Below, piece after piece: positions 44,460 to 53,608 of a DNA stretch of 64,000 nt (position 1 is the stretch's first letter; each line of letters opens with the position of its first letter). This DNA comes from an uncultured Bacteroidota bacterium (GTDB taxonomy: Bacteria; Bacteroidota; Bacteroidia; Flavobacteriales; Schleiferiaceae). Under the pieces are notes generated by a model. The model ran no database searches and was not told the origin of the DNA. It worked only from the letters and a program-made list of their open reading frames with translations. The stretch lies in the NCBI GenBank assembly GCA_913057235.1, contig CAJXNI010000005.1, forward strand, positions 1 through 64,000. The letters are read 5' to 3'. The translations under genes and the position numbers were made by a program.

Positions 44460-46778
44460 TTAAAAAGTTGCCTTTAAGGCGATGTTGAAATTGCGCCCCT
44501 GTTCGGGAAGGTTCAGGATACGGTAACGGGAGAGGTGCTTGAGGTACGCAGTGTTGAAAAGGTTGGTGCAACTGGCCTGGAGCGTAAAAGCTTGCTGGCC
44601 CAATTTAAAATCGTAACCGGCCTTGAGGTGAAACAGGTGGTAAGCGGGGGTGGCGTCTTCATTACGGTCGGTACGGTTTTGCGCAGCGGTAAAGCGCCAA
44701 CTGGCCCCCAGGCGCCAGTGTTCTTCCTCCCAGTTGAGCTGCATAAGGTTGGAGAAAGGCGGGGTGAAAGGTAGCGGTAGGTTGGTCTCTACGTTGTGGT
44801 TAAAAAGGTATTCTACCCCGTTGCTCCAGTGCAGCTTGCGCCAAAAATGCCAGTCCAGGTACAATTCAGCCCCCGTTTGAAAAACCGCACTTTCATCGTA
44901 GCGATACAGCTGGCCGGCATCAGGCAGGTTGCTAAAACGGCCGCTGGGCCTTAAAAAAATGTAGTTGAAAAAGTAATTAGCAAAAGGCGTAAACGTTGCC
45001 AAAAAGCGCGGCTGCTGAAAAGTGGCAGCCAGGTCCAGCTGCAGACCTTCTTCGGCCTTAAGCCCCGCCTGACCCTGCTCATGCCTGAAGGTGCCGTGGT
45101 GCACCCCATTGGAAGCGAGCTCTGCCACCACGGGCAAACGGAAGCTTTTGGCCAAATTGGCTTTGAAGTTCCATCGCTCAGCAGGCACAAACGAAATTCC
45201 GGCTGCAGCCGAGTAATTGAAGAACTGGCGGTTTAAGGCGGGCGAACGCAAGACCAAGCTGTCGATATCATTCCACCAGCGGGTAAAGCTGGCCGCGCTG
45301 TTAATGCTGCCGTAGTCTAGCCGCAGGCCGGCATTCCAGTTCCATTTTTGGGCTTTTACGTTTTCAGCTAGTAAAAACACGCCCCCATTGTAGGTGGCAA
45401 AAGAGGGAATCAGGTATTCAAAACCATCCCGGTTGTTGCGCTTGTATTGCTGGTTCAGCCCGGTGGTAAACTCCACCTGGCCCTGGTGCCAGCTGTAATC
45501 GGCATTAAGGGTAAGGGTGTGCAGTTGCAGACCCAAGGCCAGGGTTTGCGAAGAGTCCAGCTCTTCAAAACCGTGGTTATGGGGTAAGGAGTTTTCAGCG
45601 CGGTTGTTAAACTGATAGCCGGCATTTATTTGCAGCCAGTGGCCTCCTAAGCGAAAGTTTTGCCGAGTATACAACTTGGTGTGGTTAACCGCTTGATTGG
45701 GCAAGGCCAAATTGCTGGTGCTGCCAATGGTGCCTACATCAAAGGCACGGGGTATGCCGGTAGCGCCCGGGTACAGCCCCAACTGCTGGCGGTACTGCGA
45801 AAAAAGGTAGCGCGAGGAATAGCCTTCTTTTTGCTGCCCCACTTCAAACCGGTAACTGAGCAACTGTCCAGCCGTATTTTTTAGGGTATTATTGGTAATG
45901 GGCAATACAAAACCATTGTAGGTAAACTCTTCGGCCGGCACTCTAAAATCGCGGTAACGCTGAGCGCTAAGGCGCGCCCGTACAAACCAATCCTGCTTGC
46001 GGTACTGCAGCTGACCCGAGCCACCCAGGGTGGTATTATTGCTGCGGTACAAAGTAGTAAGCTCCCCGCTGAGCCCTGGTTTGGGTAGTTTGTTGGGCAA
46101 AATATTGAGAACGCCTCCGGTGGCATCTGAACCGTACTGCAAAGACTGTGGACCTTTTACCAGCTCCATGCGCTGGGCCTGAAAGGGGTCTATTTCCAAA
46201 CCATGGTCTTGCCCCCACTGCTGGCCTTCTTGTTTAATGCCCTGGTCTAGCACGCTTACGCGATTGCCCATAAATCCGCGGATCACCGGCTTGGCCACCC
46301 CTACGCCCGTGTTTAAGGCACTCACGCCTGGTAAATCTTCCAGGCTTTCGCCCAGACTGTTGGCACTAATTTGGTCTTGTAAAGAGGCGCTGCGGTTTTG
46401 CACGGTAAGGCTACTCTTTTGCTGGCTCCTGCGGGAGAAGCTTTCTTCCACCACCACTTCACTCAACTCAATAAAAGAAGGTAAAAGGGTAAGGGTTAAC
46501 TGATTTTCTTCAGGAAAGAGGAGATCAAAATCACGGGCTTTAAAGCCTTCCTTTTCTACGTGCAAGTGGTAGTGCCCCGGTGCCAGGTTGGCAAAAGCTA
46601 CCTTGCCACTGGCCGAAGTGGTGTCCAGCAGTCCTTCGCGCGGCAGCGATACCAGCACACCCTGCAGAGGCGCCTGACTTTGCCCGCTAAAAACCTGTAT
46701 AGAAAGTTGCGTTTGGGCAAAGAGGCCGGTATTGCCTAAAATTAGTACTAGGAGCCAGGCTTTAAGCCGATGCTGCAT
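44460..46778 (-). CDS. TonB-dependent receptor (probable zinc/chelate importer)
   Basis: 772 residues: signal peptide (LLVLILGNTGLFAQ), CarboxypepD_reg-like domain (LSIQVFSGQSQAPLQGVLV..., to about residue 95), plug (SLGESLEDLPGVSALNTGVG, VIRGFMGNRVSVLDQGIKQ, MELVKGPQSLQYGSDATGGV) and a barrel ending FNIALKATF. The plug has His and Gln-rich loops (QQWGQDHGLEID), as in zinc/copper-related receptors such as ZnuD, but this is weak. It starts 2 bases after the rseP stop, so it is probably cotranscribed with it, and is followed by the DUF4625-fur unit. Confidence 0.88.
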   Translation of the reverse strand: MQHRLKAWLLVLILGNTGLFAQTQLSIQVFSGQSQAPLQGVLVSLPREGLLDTTSASGKVAFANLAPGHYHLHVEKEGFKARDFDLLFPEENQLTLTLLPSFIELSEVVVEESFSRRSQQKSSLTVQNRSASLQDQISANSLGESLEDLPGVSALNTGVGVAKPVIRGFMGNRVSVLDQGIKQEGQQWGQDHGLEIDPFQAQRMELVKGPQSLQYGSDATGGVLNILPNKLPKPGLSGELTTLYRSNNTTLGGSGQLQYRKQDWFVRARLSAQRYRDFRVPAEEFTYNGFVLPITNNTLKNTAGQLLSYRFEVGQQKEGYSSRYLFSQYRQQLGLYPGATGIPRAFDVGTIGSTSNLALPNQAVNHTKLYTRQNFRLGGHWLQINAGYQFNNRAENSLPHNHGFEELDSSQTLALGLQLHTLTLNADYSWHQGQVEFTTGLNQQYKRNNRDGFEYLIPSFATYNGGVFLLAENVKAQKWNWNAGLRLDYGSINSAASFTRWWNDIDSLVLRSPALNRQFFNYSAAAGISFVPAERWNFKANLAKSFRLPVVAELASNGVHHGTFRHEQGQAGLKAEEGLQLDLAATFQQPRFLATFTPFANYFFNYIFLRPSGRFSNLPDAGQLYRYDESAVFQTGAELYLDWHFWRKLHWSNGVEYLFNHNVETNLPLPFTPPFSNLMQLNWEEEHWRLGASWRFTAAQNRTDRNEDATPAYHLFHLKAGYDFKLGQQAFTLQASCTNLFNTAYLKHLSRYRILNLPEQGRNFNIALKATF

Positions 46779-46780
46779 TT

Positions 46781-48100
46781 TTAAAATAATCCCAAAATAT
46801 CATTGCCGTTGGCCAACACAATTAAGGCTAAAAGAATTACAAAGCCCACCAATTGGGCATACTCCAGCACCTTTTCGGCTGGCTTGCGGCCGGTTACCAT
46901 CTCCCAAAGCACAAAAACCACGTGGCCCCCGTCTAAAGCGGGAATAGGTAAGATATTCAAGAAAGCCAGCATGATGCTTAAAAAGGCGGTAAAGCCCCAA
47001 AAGCGCTGCCAGTTCCATTGGGTGTCAAACTGCTTGCCAATGGTGATGAAACCGCCCACTTGTTTGTAGGCCTCAGTTTCGGTATTGAAAATTAAACGAA
47101 ACTGCCGGATGTAGTCGGTTAAGACAGTTTTAGACTTATTGAAACCTGCGGGTATAGCCGCCAAAAATCCATACTTTTTGGTTTCCACATCGTAGTAGCT
47201 CAGAATGGAACGGCCACCGGGGCGCACGCCTATTTTTCCGTGCTCTGGCACGGTCATGCTTACCTCCTTAAAGTTTCCTTCTCGGTACAAACCCAGGGTA
47301 ATCTCCTGATTGGCATAGTTAGGAATGGCCTCTACATACTGATCAAAAAAGCGCAATTCTTTTCCATTCAGACTCACAATGCTATCGCCCACCTGCAGGC
47401 CGGCCGGCTCTGCTACCGAAGTATCGGTAAACTCCCCTACCAAATACGGGAAGCGCAAACCTACCATGGTGCTTTGCTCGGCAATCAATTCCTTTTTGGC
47501 TCCGTCATCAACGGGTAGCTCTACCCTACGTCCATCGCGCAAAACGGTAATGGTGTTTTCACTTAGCAGAATTTCTTTGGGTATGGCCGAAAAGCGCTCG
47601 ATTTTCTTGCCGTCTACTTCCACTACCAGGTCACCGGTTTGCAGGCCCAATTGCTGGGCATTTTCGTCTACTACCAAACCGTTTTTAATGTTTTCAATGG
47701 GCAGGTACTCCTCTCCGTAGTACATCATCATACCCGTGTAGATGAGTATGGCCAAAATCACATTTACGGTTACCCCGCCCACCATAATAATGAGGCGTTG
47801 CCAAGCGGGCTTGGTTCTGAACTCCCAGGGCTGCGGCTCCTGAGCGAGCTGCTCCTTGTCCATGCTCTCGTCTACCATGCCGGCAATTTTCACATAACCG
47901 CCTAGGGGCAGCCATCCTATGCCGTACTCGGTATCGCCAATCTTCTTTTTAAAAAGGGAAAAATAGGGGTCAAAGAAGAGGTAGAATTTTTCCACCTTAG
48001 TTTTAAACAGTTTAGCCGGTATAAAGTGGCCAAACTCATGCAGCACAATCAGCAGCGATAAGCTCAAAATAAACTGGGCTGCCTGAATCAAAATATCCAT
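46781..48100 (-). CDS. rseP: Site-2 intramembrane metalloprotease
   Basis: 439 residues. Zinc motif HEFGH at 21-25 in the first helix, a second motif PALDGGHVVFVLWE near residue 378, two central PDZ regions (LGLQTGDLVVEVDGKKIERF; AGLQVGDSIVSLNGKELRFF) and four membrane helices: an RseP/MucP-type protease. It cleaves membrane-bound anti-sigma factors or signal-peptide remnants. A TonB receptor gene follows after 2 bases. The ECF sigma/anti-sigma pair near 52-53 kb is a possible, unproven client. Confidence 0.95.
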   Translation of the reverse strand: MDILIQAAQFILSLSLLIVLHEFGHFIPAKLFKTKVEKFYLFFDPYFSLFKKKIGDTEYGIGWLPLGGYVKIAGMVDESMDKEQLAQEPQPWEFRTKPAWQRLIIMVGGVTVNVILAILIYTGMMMYYGEEYLPIENIKNGLVVDENAQQLGLQTGDLVVEVDGKKIERFSAIPKEILLSENTITVLRDGRRVELPVDDGAKKELIAEQSTMVGLRFPYLVGEFTDTSVAEPAGLQVGDSIVSLNGKELRFFDQYVEAIPNYANQEITLGLYREGNFKEVSMTVPEHGKIGVRPGGRSILSYYDVETKKYGFLAAIPAGFNKSKTVLTDYIRQFRLIFNTETEAYKQVGGFITIGKQFDTQWNWQRFWGFTAFLSIMLAFLNILPIPALDGGHVVFVLWEMVTGRKPAEKVLEYAQLVGFVILLALIVLANGNDILGLF

Positions 48101-48149
48101 ACTATCTTCTATCTATTGCAGCGGTTTGCACCGATGTTTTCAAAAAATG

Positions 48150-48157
48150 CAAAATTA
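48150..48157 (-). promoter_or_regulatory. -7 element (TAATTTTG) upstream of rseP
   Basis: Exact TAnnTTTG on the minus strand, about 50 bases before the ATG at 48100. It probably drives rseP and the following receptor gene. Confidence 0.5.
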
Positions 48158-48172
48158 CGGTTTCCATTTGGT

Positions 48173-49909
48173 TTAGGGGTAGAATTGCTTCACCCACTCC
48201 AGCGCTTGCGCCTTCACTTGCGGGTGGGGGCTTTCCCGGGCCAGTTTCTTAAAAGTGGCGGCTAGCTTTTGCCGGCCCCGGGCGTCTAATTTCTCGGCCT
48301 GCTTCAATGCTTTTAGCTGAAGCTGAGGCCTTTCTGCGTCTAAGGCAATGCCCACCACCGTAGAGAATAAATTGCCGCGGGCATTTTTCAGTAAGTGTTC
48401 TAAGGCCTCCGTTTGCCACTGCAAATTTTGCTCCTGCGCTAGTTCTGCCAGCCAATAGTTTTGGGGACGAATAGCGGTCAACTTCACAAAGGCCTGGGGC
48501 TGAGCCTGTACCCGCACACTTTGCGGACTTTCCGCCAAGGGAATTTGAACGGTGTCGCCTAGCCCCAGCTGCACCGCTACGGTATCATAGCAGATAGGCT
48601 TTCCCTTGCCCAGGTAGAGCCCCACCCTAGCGGTAAAGGCAAATTGGAGATTGGTGTCGGGCTGGGAAAAGTACAGTTGCAAGCTTTGAATGCCTGCGGT
48701 GTACTTAAAGCGTACTTCCGCCTGAAGCGGCTGGCGTTGCCGGTAAAGAGTTTGGGCTAGCAGCAAGTACCTTTCCTGGCGGGCGGTGAGGTTGGCCAGG
48801 GTGTCGGTCAGTTGTAGAGTGTCGGTCAGCCGTACGCTTAGGTACTCTTGGGCTAAAAAGAGATTGATGTATTCCTGCCAAAAGAAATTGCCCTGTGGCG
48901 CGCCACTTTGGTAGCGGGCTTCCAATAGGGCTTTTCTCCACTCGGGGCCCAGGTGCTGGCTGTAAAACTGATATTGGAGCAGGGAAGCTTCCTCTTTTTC
49001 ACCTTCCGTAGCCATTAGGGCCGCAGCCTTGTTGCGGTGAAACTGCTCCGCAGTAATTCCTGCAATGCGGACCTCAGGCTCTTGCAGAAAAAAGCCGCTG
49101 GTATCAAAACCTTTCGGTTCATACAGCGCCACCAACTCATCTTCTAAAAATAGAAAGCCGGTTTGTTGGGTGTAGTAAAATAGGGCCGGCTCTAATTGCG
49201 CTTCCACTTGCTCAGCTTGTAAGTTTCTGAGACTGTTTTGGCTAAAGGCGTAGGTTTCTTCCAGGTCTTCGGCATCTTCCCCGGGGTCAAAATCTCCAAT
49301 GATCAGGTAAAAGCCATCGGCCTTGAGCCCGGTTTGCATGCGGGTGAAGTAGGCCATACCGCTTGGCGTGCGCACGCTAAACTCCAACTCCCCGGGCGCT
49401 TTGAAATGGGTGCCTTTAGGCAGTTGCAAATTGAGGTGCACCTTGGGCTCTTGTCCACTTGGCACGGGGTAAAAGAAACCGGGCTGGCCGTAGTTCTCGT
49501 CTTCTACAAAGCTGAGCGCATTTAAGGCAAAGCCATTTTCTAAGGTGGTGTAAAAAGGGCTGCTTCCCAGCTGATTTTTAGCAAAGGCGTAGTGCACCCG
49601 AATTTGCGTGCGCGATTCGTACTGCGCGGGCAATTGAAATTGCAAGCGGTTTTGTTGGTAGGTGAAAGGCACATCGCCCTTAGGCAAACCTTGCACCCAC
49701 TGTATTTTTTGTACTTGCGCTTGTAGCAAAACCAGTTGGACCACTTGGCGGGGAGCGGCTTCTTGAAAACTGAGAAGGGCTTCCAGGTACAGCGTGTCTT
49801 GCTTGGGCTGGTGCCGATAGCTGAGCTCTACCGTTTCAACTAGAGCCGTTTGAGCGCTGGCCAAACGAAGGAGAAGGAATGCTGCAAAAAACGCCCGAAG
49901 CCTAAACAT
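48173..49909 (-). CDS. Exported M1-aminopeptidase-like protein without catalytic motif
   Basis: 578 residues with signal peptide (FFAAFLLLRLASAQ). The first about 190 residues have the beta-saddle character of M1 aminopeptidase N-terminal domains (LPAQYESRTQIRVHYAF, EDENYGQPGFFYPVPSG, KVHLNLQLPKGTHF). The middle is helical, and the last about 90 residues look like HEAT repeats (TEALEHLLKNARGNLFSTVVG, PQLQLKALKQAEKLD). No HEXXH zinc motif is present anywhere, so it is not a peptidase. The overall family call is inference from fold-like patterns; a scaffold or binding role is possible. Confidence 0.5.
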   Translation of the reverse strand: MFRLRAFFAAFLLLRLASAQTALVETVELSYRHQPKQDTLYLEALLSFQEAAPRQVVQLVLLQAQVQKIQWVQGLPKGDVPFTYQQNRLQFQLPAQYESRTQIRVHYAFAKNQLGSSPFYTTLENGFALNALSFVEDENYGQPGFFYPVPSGQEPKVHLNLQLPKGTHFKAPGELEFSVRTPSGMAYFTRMQTGLKADGFYLIIGDFDPGEDAEDLEETYAFSQNSLRNLQAEQVEAQLEPALFYYTQQTGFLFLEDELVALYEPKGFDTSGFFLQEPEVRIAGITAEQFHRNKAAALMATEGEKEEASLLQYQFYSQHLGPEWRKALLEARYQSGAPQGNFFWQEYINLFLAQEYLSVRLTDTLQLTDTLANLTARQERYLLLAQTLYRQRQPLQAEVRFKYTAGIQSLQLYFSQPDTNLQFAFTARVGLYLGKGKPICYDTVAVQLGLGDTVQIPLAESPQSVRVQAQPQAFVKLTAIRPQNYWLAELAQEQNLQWQTEALEHLLKNARGNLFSTVVGIALDAERPQLQLKALKQAEKLDARGRQKLAATFKKLARESPHPQVKAQALEWVKQFYP

Positions 49910-49940
49910 GAAATTTTAACTTAGCGGCTAAATTAAACTT

Positions 49941-50465
49941 ATGGCAGCAACGGCAAAGTACCAGATTAAGGTTAACGAGCAAGAGTTTGATATTGAGACA
50001 CTTAAAAACAAGGGCCAAAGTGGTACCGTAAATGGCGCCCCCTACGAACTGGATTTGGTAGGCAATGCGCAGGAGGGCTTTAGCCTGATTCACCAAAACC
50101 AAAGTCACCGCATACAGGTACTGGAAGCCGATTATGACAGTAAGTCTTTTACCCTAAATATTAACGGTGCGCTTTACACGGTAGAGGCAGCCGACAAATA
50201 CGATTTGTTGCTGAAAGAATTGGGGATGGAACACTTGGCCGGAGCGGCAGTAAACGATCTGAAGGCGCCCATGCCAGGCTTGGTATTAGACATTAAAATT
50301 GCGGCCGGTGATACGATTAAAAAAGGCGACCCGGTTTTGGTTTTAGAAGCCATGAAAATGGAAAACGTGCTAAAAGCAGAAGCCGATGCCACCGTGAAAG
50401 CGGTGTTGTGCGAGAAAGGCGCAGCGGTAGAAAAAAACCAAGTACTGGTAGAGCTAGAGGGCTAG
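49941..50465 (+). CDS. Biotinyl/lipoyl carrier protein of an acyl-CoA carboxylase
   Basis: 174 residues. The C-terminal about 75 residues form the biotinyl domain (LKAPMPGLVLDIKIAAGDTI, VLEAMKMENVL with the biotinylated Lys about 139). The N-terminal part (QIKVNEQEFDIETLKNKGQS..., HRIQVLEADYDSKSFTLNING) is the domain seen in carrier subunits of acetyl/propionyl-CoA or pyruvate carboxylases. The catalytic carboxylase subunits are not in the window. It is divergent from the exported protein gene, with 31 bases between starts. Confidence 0.92.
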   Translation: MAATAKYQIKVNEQEFDIETLKNKGQSGTVNGAPYELDLVGNAQEGFSLIHQNQSHRIQVLEADYDSKSFTLNINGALYTVEAADKYDLLLKELGMEHLAGAAVNDLKAPMPGLVLDIKIAAGDTIKKGDPVLVLEAMKMENVLKAEADATVKAVLCEKGAAVEKNQVLVELEG

Positions 50466-50531
50466 TACCTGAGTTGATTAAAGATTTGCGCTATCACTAC
50501 GCAGCAATGAGCCCCTCTCCTTAAAGCACGC

Positions 50532-50692
50532 AAAACCTACCCCACCCCGAAGGCATTCGGGGCACCCCTTCCACGGGAAGGGGAAGGATAGCGCGTAAAT
50601 TTCTTTTCAATTTAATTATCTATAAAAATAATCGGCTTTCCGTTCCCCTTCTGCCAGAAGGGGTGGCGCGGCCAAGGGCCGTGGCGGGGTAG
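50532..50692. repeat. Head-to-head pair of palindromic intergenic repeats
   Basis: Left unit 50532-50590: CCTACCCCACCCCG, stem CCCCGAAGGCATTCGGGG, then stem CCCCTTCCACGGGAAGGGG. Right unit about 50637-50692 is an inverted relative: its reverse complement reads CTACCCCGCCACGG... and ends CCCCTTCTGGCAGAAGGGG. An AT-rich core of about 45 bases separates them. The left unit matches the element at 28.03 kb. Confidence 0.75.
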
Positions 50693-50718
50693 TGCTTGGC
50701 GCCCCTCACTAAAACGCC

Positions 50719-51816
50719 CTAAGGCAGCTCAAAGGCGAAGCTGCCGCTTACCTGATCCAGGCTAAGGGTATCGCCATTATCACTTTTAAGGAGACCAGAG
50801 CCTGCAAAATGAATTTGCATGTGCTCCCCACTACCCAAGCTTTTTTTACCGTAAGGCATTACCTGCTCAATGGTAAAAGCCCCGTGTTGGTGCAGCGTTC
50901 GGTAGGGCGTGCCGCTCACATCATAGTAAATGAGCTCTACCGTATTGGTATTTAGCGGGTTGGATTCCAATAGCGGTATGCGGCTATAAAACAGACTTTG
51001 GTCACAGTTGATATTGGGACCCATTACCTCTTTGGTGATTTTTTGGCGGTAGCCCGATGCAAAGCCTACTTCAGCCGAAATGCGCAGCGGATAACTGGCC
51101 TGACCGGGCCCAATTTGGAGCTTTGGCTGATCGGTTGTTTGGAGCTGATTGTTTAAACGCCACTCTACGGAAGATAAGGTGCCTTGGTTCACCGAAACTT
51201 CAGCCTGCAGGGTTAGCGAGTCAATGGGATTTAAATTTAAGAGCGCTTGATCGGTACTAGCCGTTTGCAGCTCGTACTCTATGCGTGGCACGCAGGTAAC
51301 GGCTCCAGCCGATAAGAGGGTGACCGCCAAATCAGGCTGCTGCTGGGTATGAATGGGACCCAATTGCAAGGTGTCGTCATTTACGGCTGCCCCTCCGTTT
51401 ACGTACCAGTTGACAATACTTTGGGCATGACCCGGGTTGGTGGTAAAGGTGTAATTCACCTGATTGGGCTGCTGCGTAAAGCCCGTGGGGCTGCGCCAAG
51501 GCAATACGCCTTCGGTGAAAACCTGTCCGGTAGAATTTTCATCACCCCGCAACACAATCACCAAGGCATTGCGTAAATCAGTGCTGTCTTGGGCCAAGAC
51601 TGATTGCATGGTGACAACGCCATTATCAATGCTGTGGGTAGTAAAAAGGGCGTAATTCTCTTCTCCTGCGTTAAACTCCAGAGCTTGCCCATCTAAGGTG
51701 GCCTCCGTAAAAAAGCGAAAAGGTTCTTGGTAACTGCTGTTTACACCTGCTTCCTCATCGCTGCTGCAAGCAATTGCTAAGGTTATAAGAAAGATGAGGG
51801 CCAGTGTTTTTTTCAT
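50719..51816 (-). CDS. Lipoprotein of unknown function
   Basis: 365 residues. Lipobox ITLAIAC (Cys about 17), then beta-rich sequence with two Ig/PKD-like parts (NYTFTTNPGHAQSIVNWYVNG; SLTLQAEVSVNQGTLSSVEW) and a final beta domain (ELIYYDVSGTPYRTLHQHGAF, MQIHFAGSGLLKSDNG). No known family is recognised. It lies 5 bases downstream of the anti-sigma/barrel gene, hence in the same operon as the ECF sigma factor, and may be an output or partner of that system. Confidence 0.7.
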   Translation of the reverse strand: MKKTLALIFLITLAIACSSDEEAGVNSSYQEPFRFFTEATLDGQALEFNAGEENYALFTTHSIDNGVVTMQSVLAQDSTDLRNALVIVLRGDENSTGQVFTEGVLPWRSPTGFTQQPNQVNYTFTTNPGHAQSIVNWYVNGGAAVNDDTLQLGPIHTQQQPDLAVTLLSAGAVTCVPRIEYELQTASTDQALLNLNPIDSLTLQAEVSVNQGTLSSVEWRLNNQLQTTDQPKLQIGPGQASYPLRISAEVGFASGYRQKITKEVMGPNINCDQSLFYSRIPLLESNPLNTNTVELIYYDVSGTPYRTLHQHGAFTIEQVMPYGKKSLGSGEHMQIHFAGSGLLKSDNGDTLSLDQVSGSFAFELP

Positions 51817-51821
51817 AGGTC

Positions 51822-53042
51822 TTAAAACAAACGGTAGCGCAAGGTCAAATCGGTTTGCAGCAGGCGGTGGTTGTGCTCAAAATGCCTGTGGGCATTATTG
51901 GTAAGATCACTTAGACCGTAATTCAATTGTAAGCCTACACTCAATTGGGGGTAAATTTGATAAAAGTAGGCCATTTGCAAACCGTAGTTCACTGGGTTAA
52001 ACTCTGGGCGCTGCTTGGAGTTGCTGTGTTCCTCTACATCGGTAGCGCCCTTTTGGGTGTGGGTAGTACGGGTCATGTCCATACTCACCGTGAGGGGAAC
52101 ATCGGCATAAGCCCCTACACTAAGGGCGTGCGCGGGGTTTAGCTGGTACTCAAAATTGATGGGAAAACGCAGGCTACCAATATTCTTGTAATGCTTTTGG
52201 GTGTTCACTTCCGTGCGACCAAAGCCAAAGAACACACTGTCGGTTTCAATTAAAAGACCCATATCTCCGGTACGGTTGTACTGTGCGCCAGCCAGCAAAG
52301 CCATGCGGCTGTTGATGCGGTAACGGTACCCCAAACCGGCATTCCACCCGGCTGATTGGCCTGAGGCATAACTGGTGTTGGCCGCAGGACCTCCTGAAAC
52401 AAAGAATTCATGTTTGGCCTGATAGCGTGGCAGCACATCGGGCTTGACCGGTTGAATGGGCGCTGGCGCTTCAAAAGGCTCTGGCAAATCCATTAATGGT
52501 TGTGCACTTTGGGGGCTGGGGCTAAAGCTGGCCATACCCAAAGGACTGAGCGGTGGCAGACTAACTCCCGCCTGACGAGGGCTTTGGGGAGTTTCCGCTG
52601 CGCTGGTGTTGCTGGCCGTTAAGGCCGCTTCTACAGGAGTGGTGTTGGGCGTAGCAAGTTGACTTGCTGGTGCCGTTTGATTGGTTGAAATGGTGGACTC
52701 TGTTGCTGGCTGCTCGGTGGTTTCGGGCTGTTGTAAAGCGGGAGTTTTGAACGTTGAAGGAGGGGAGGTAGCTTCTTCAGTAGCTTCTATCGCAGGTGAT
52801 TGCACCACAGGGTTTTGCACACCTGTATCGCCCTGAGGTAATTGATTTTGCCAAAATAAAGCCGCAGCAGTGAGCAGCCCAAAACCCAGAATAGCGGCCG
52901 TCATACGCCAAAACATGAAGTAATTGGCGGGCTTGCTATCCAGCATTTTTTCCATAGCCTGCCAATTGGCAGGATTAAAAGGATGCGCCCGTTGAGCCCC
53001 TAGCTTTTGCTTAAATAATTGATCAAACTCCTTCTCCGTCAA
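51822..53042 (-). CDS. Membrane-anchored anti-sigma-like protein with beta-barrel-like C-terminus
   Basis: 406 residues. Residues 1-40 are cytoplasmic-looking and short (EFDQLFKQKLGAQRAHPFNPANWQ), followed by one membrane helix at about 47-64 (MTAAILGFGLLTAAALFW), a Pro/Thr/Ala/Gln-rich linker of about 140 residues, then about 190 residues of outer-membrane barrel-like strands (GWNAGLGYRYRINSRMALLAGAQYNR, LSVGLQLNYGLSDL) ending in TLRYRLF. It overlaps the ECF sigma gene by 4 bases, so it is the probable anti-sigma partner. A single chain reaching from the inner membrane to the outer membrane would be unusual; the barrel may instead be a periplasmic beta domain. Confidence 0.7.
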   Translation of the reverse strand: MTEKEFDQLFKQKLGAQRAHPFNPANWQAMEKMLDSKPANYFMFWRMTAAILGFGLLTAAALFWQNQLPQGDTGVQNPVVQSPAIEATEEATSPPSTFKTPALQQPETTEQPATESTISTNQTAPASQLATPNTTPVEAALTASNTSAAETPQSPRQAGVSLPPLSPLGMASFSPSPQSAQPLMDLPEPFEAPAPIQPVKPDVLPRYQAKHEFFVSGGPAANTSYASGQSAGWNAGLGYRYRINSRMALLAGAQYNRTGDMGLLIETDSVFFGFGRTEVNTQKHYKNIGSLRFPINFEYQLNPAHALSVGAYADVPLTVSMDMTRTTHTQKGATDVEEHSNSKQRPEFNPVNYGLQMAYFYQIYPQLSVGLQLNYGLSDLTNNAHRHFEHNHRLLQTDLTLRYRLF

Positions 53043-53608
53043 AACAGTATTGCTACGTTATTGATAACCTTGGTTACTAATTCTTTGAGCTTTTTACGGG
53101 CACTGCTCAAATGCCATTTGCTGGTGCCCTCACTCATATCCAGCTTTTCCGCTATTTCTTTGTGGTTGTACCCGTCAATCACATAAAGGTTAAACACTTT
53201 TTGGCTAGCGGGGGGTAGTCTTTTCACCATCTCCAAAAGCTCATCTGCATTAAACTTTTTTTCGGCTTCATTAAAATCCATGTCCAGCAACGGATAGCTT
53301 TCCATGGGTTCTTCCACAAAATCTAATTTGGAGCGTTTACTTTTTCGATATTCATCTATGGCCGTGTTGATAGTTATACGTCTTATCCAAGCCTCAAAAG
53401 GCACATTGTCTTGATAAGACTCCAGGTTTTTGAGAATCTTGTAAAAGGCCTTATTGAGCAGAAACTCTGCATCTTCCTTGTTATTCTCATACCTAAGACA
53501 AACCGACAAAAGAATGCTGTAGCAAAGTTTGTAAAGCTCAAATTGAGCCTTACGCTTGTTTTGCTTGCAATCTTCTAAAAGCGTTTTATCTACTATTAAA
53601 TTAGCCAT
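53039..53608 (-). CDS. ECF-type RNA polymerase sigma factor
   Basis: 189 residues. Region 2 (YKLCYSILLSVCLRYENNKE, DAEFLLNKAFYKILKNL, FEAWIRRITINTAIDEYRK) and region 4 (LPPASQKVFNLYVIDGYNHKEIAEKLDMSEGTSKWHLSSARKKLKEL) are both clear. It directs RNA polymerase to a small regulon, under control of the overlapping membrane protein. A 7-base inverted repeat (ACCTTGG at 53611 and CCAAGGT at 53645) brackets its upstream region. Confidence 0.93.
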   Translation of the reverse strand: MANLIVDKTLLEDCKQNKRKAQFELYKLCYSILLSVCLRYENNKEDAEFLLNKAFYKILKNLESYQDNVPFEAWIRRITINTAIDEYRKSKRSKLDFVEEPMESYPLLDMDFNEAEKKFNADELLEMVKRLPPASQKVFNLYVIDGYNHKEIAEKLDMSEGTSKWHLSSARKKLKELVTKVINNVAILF

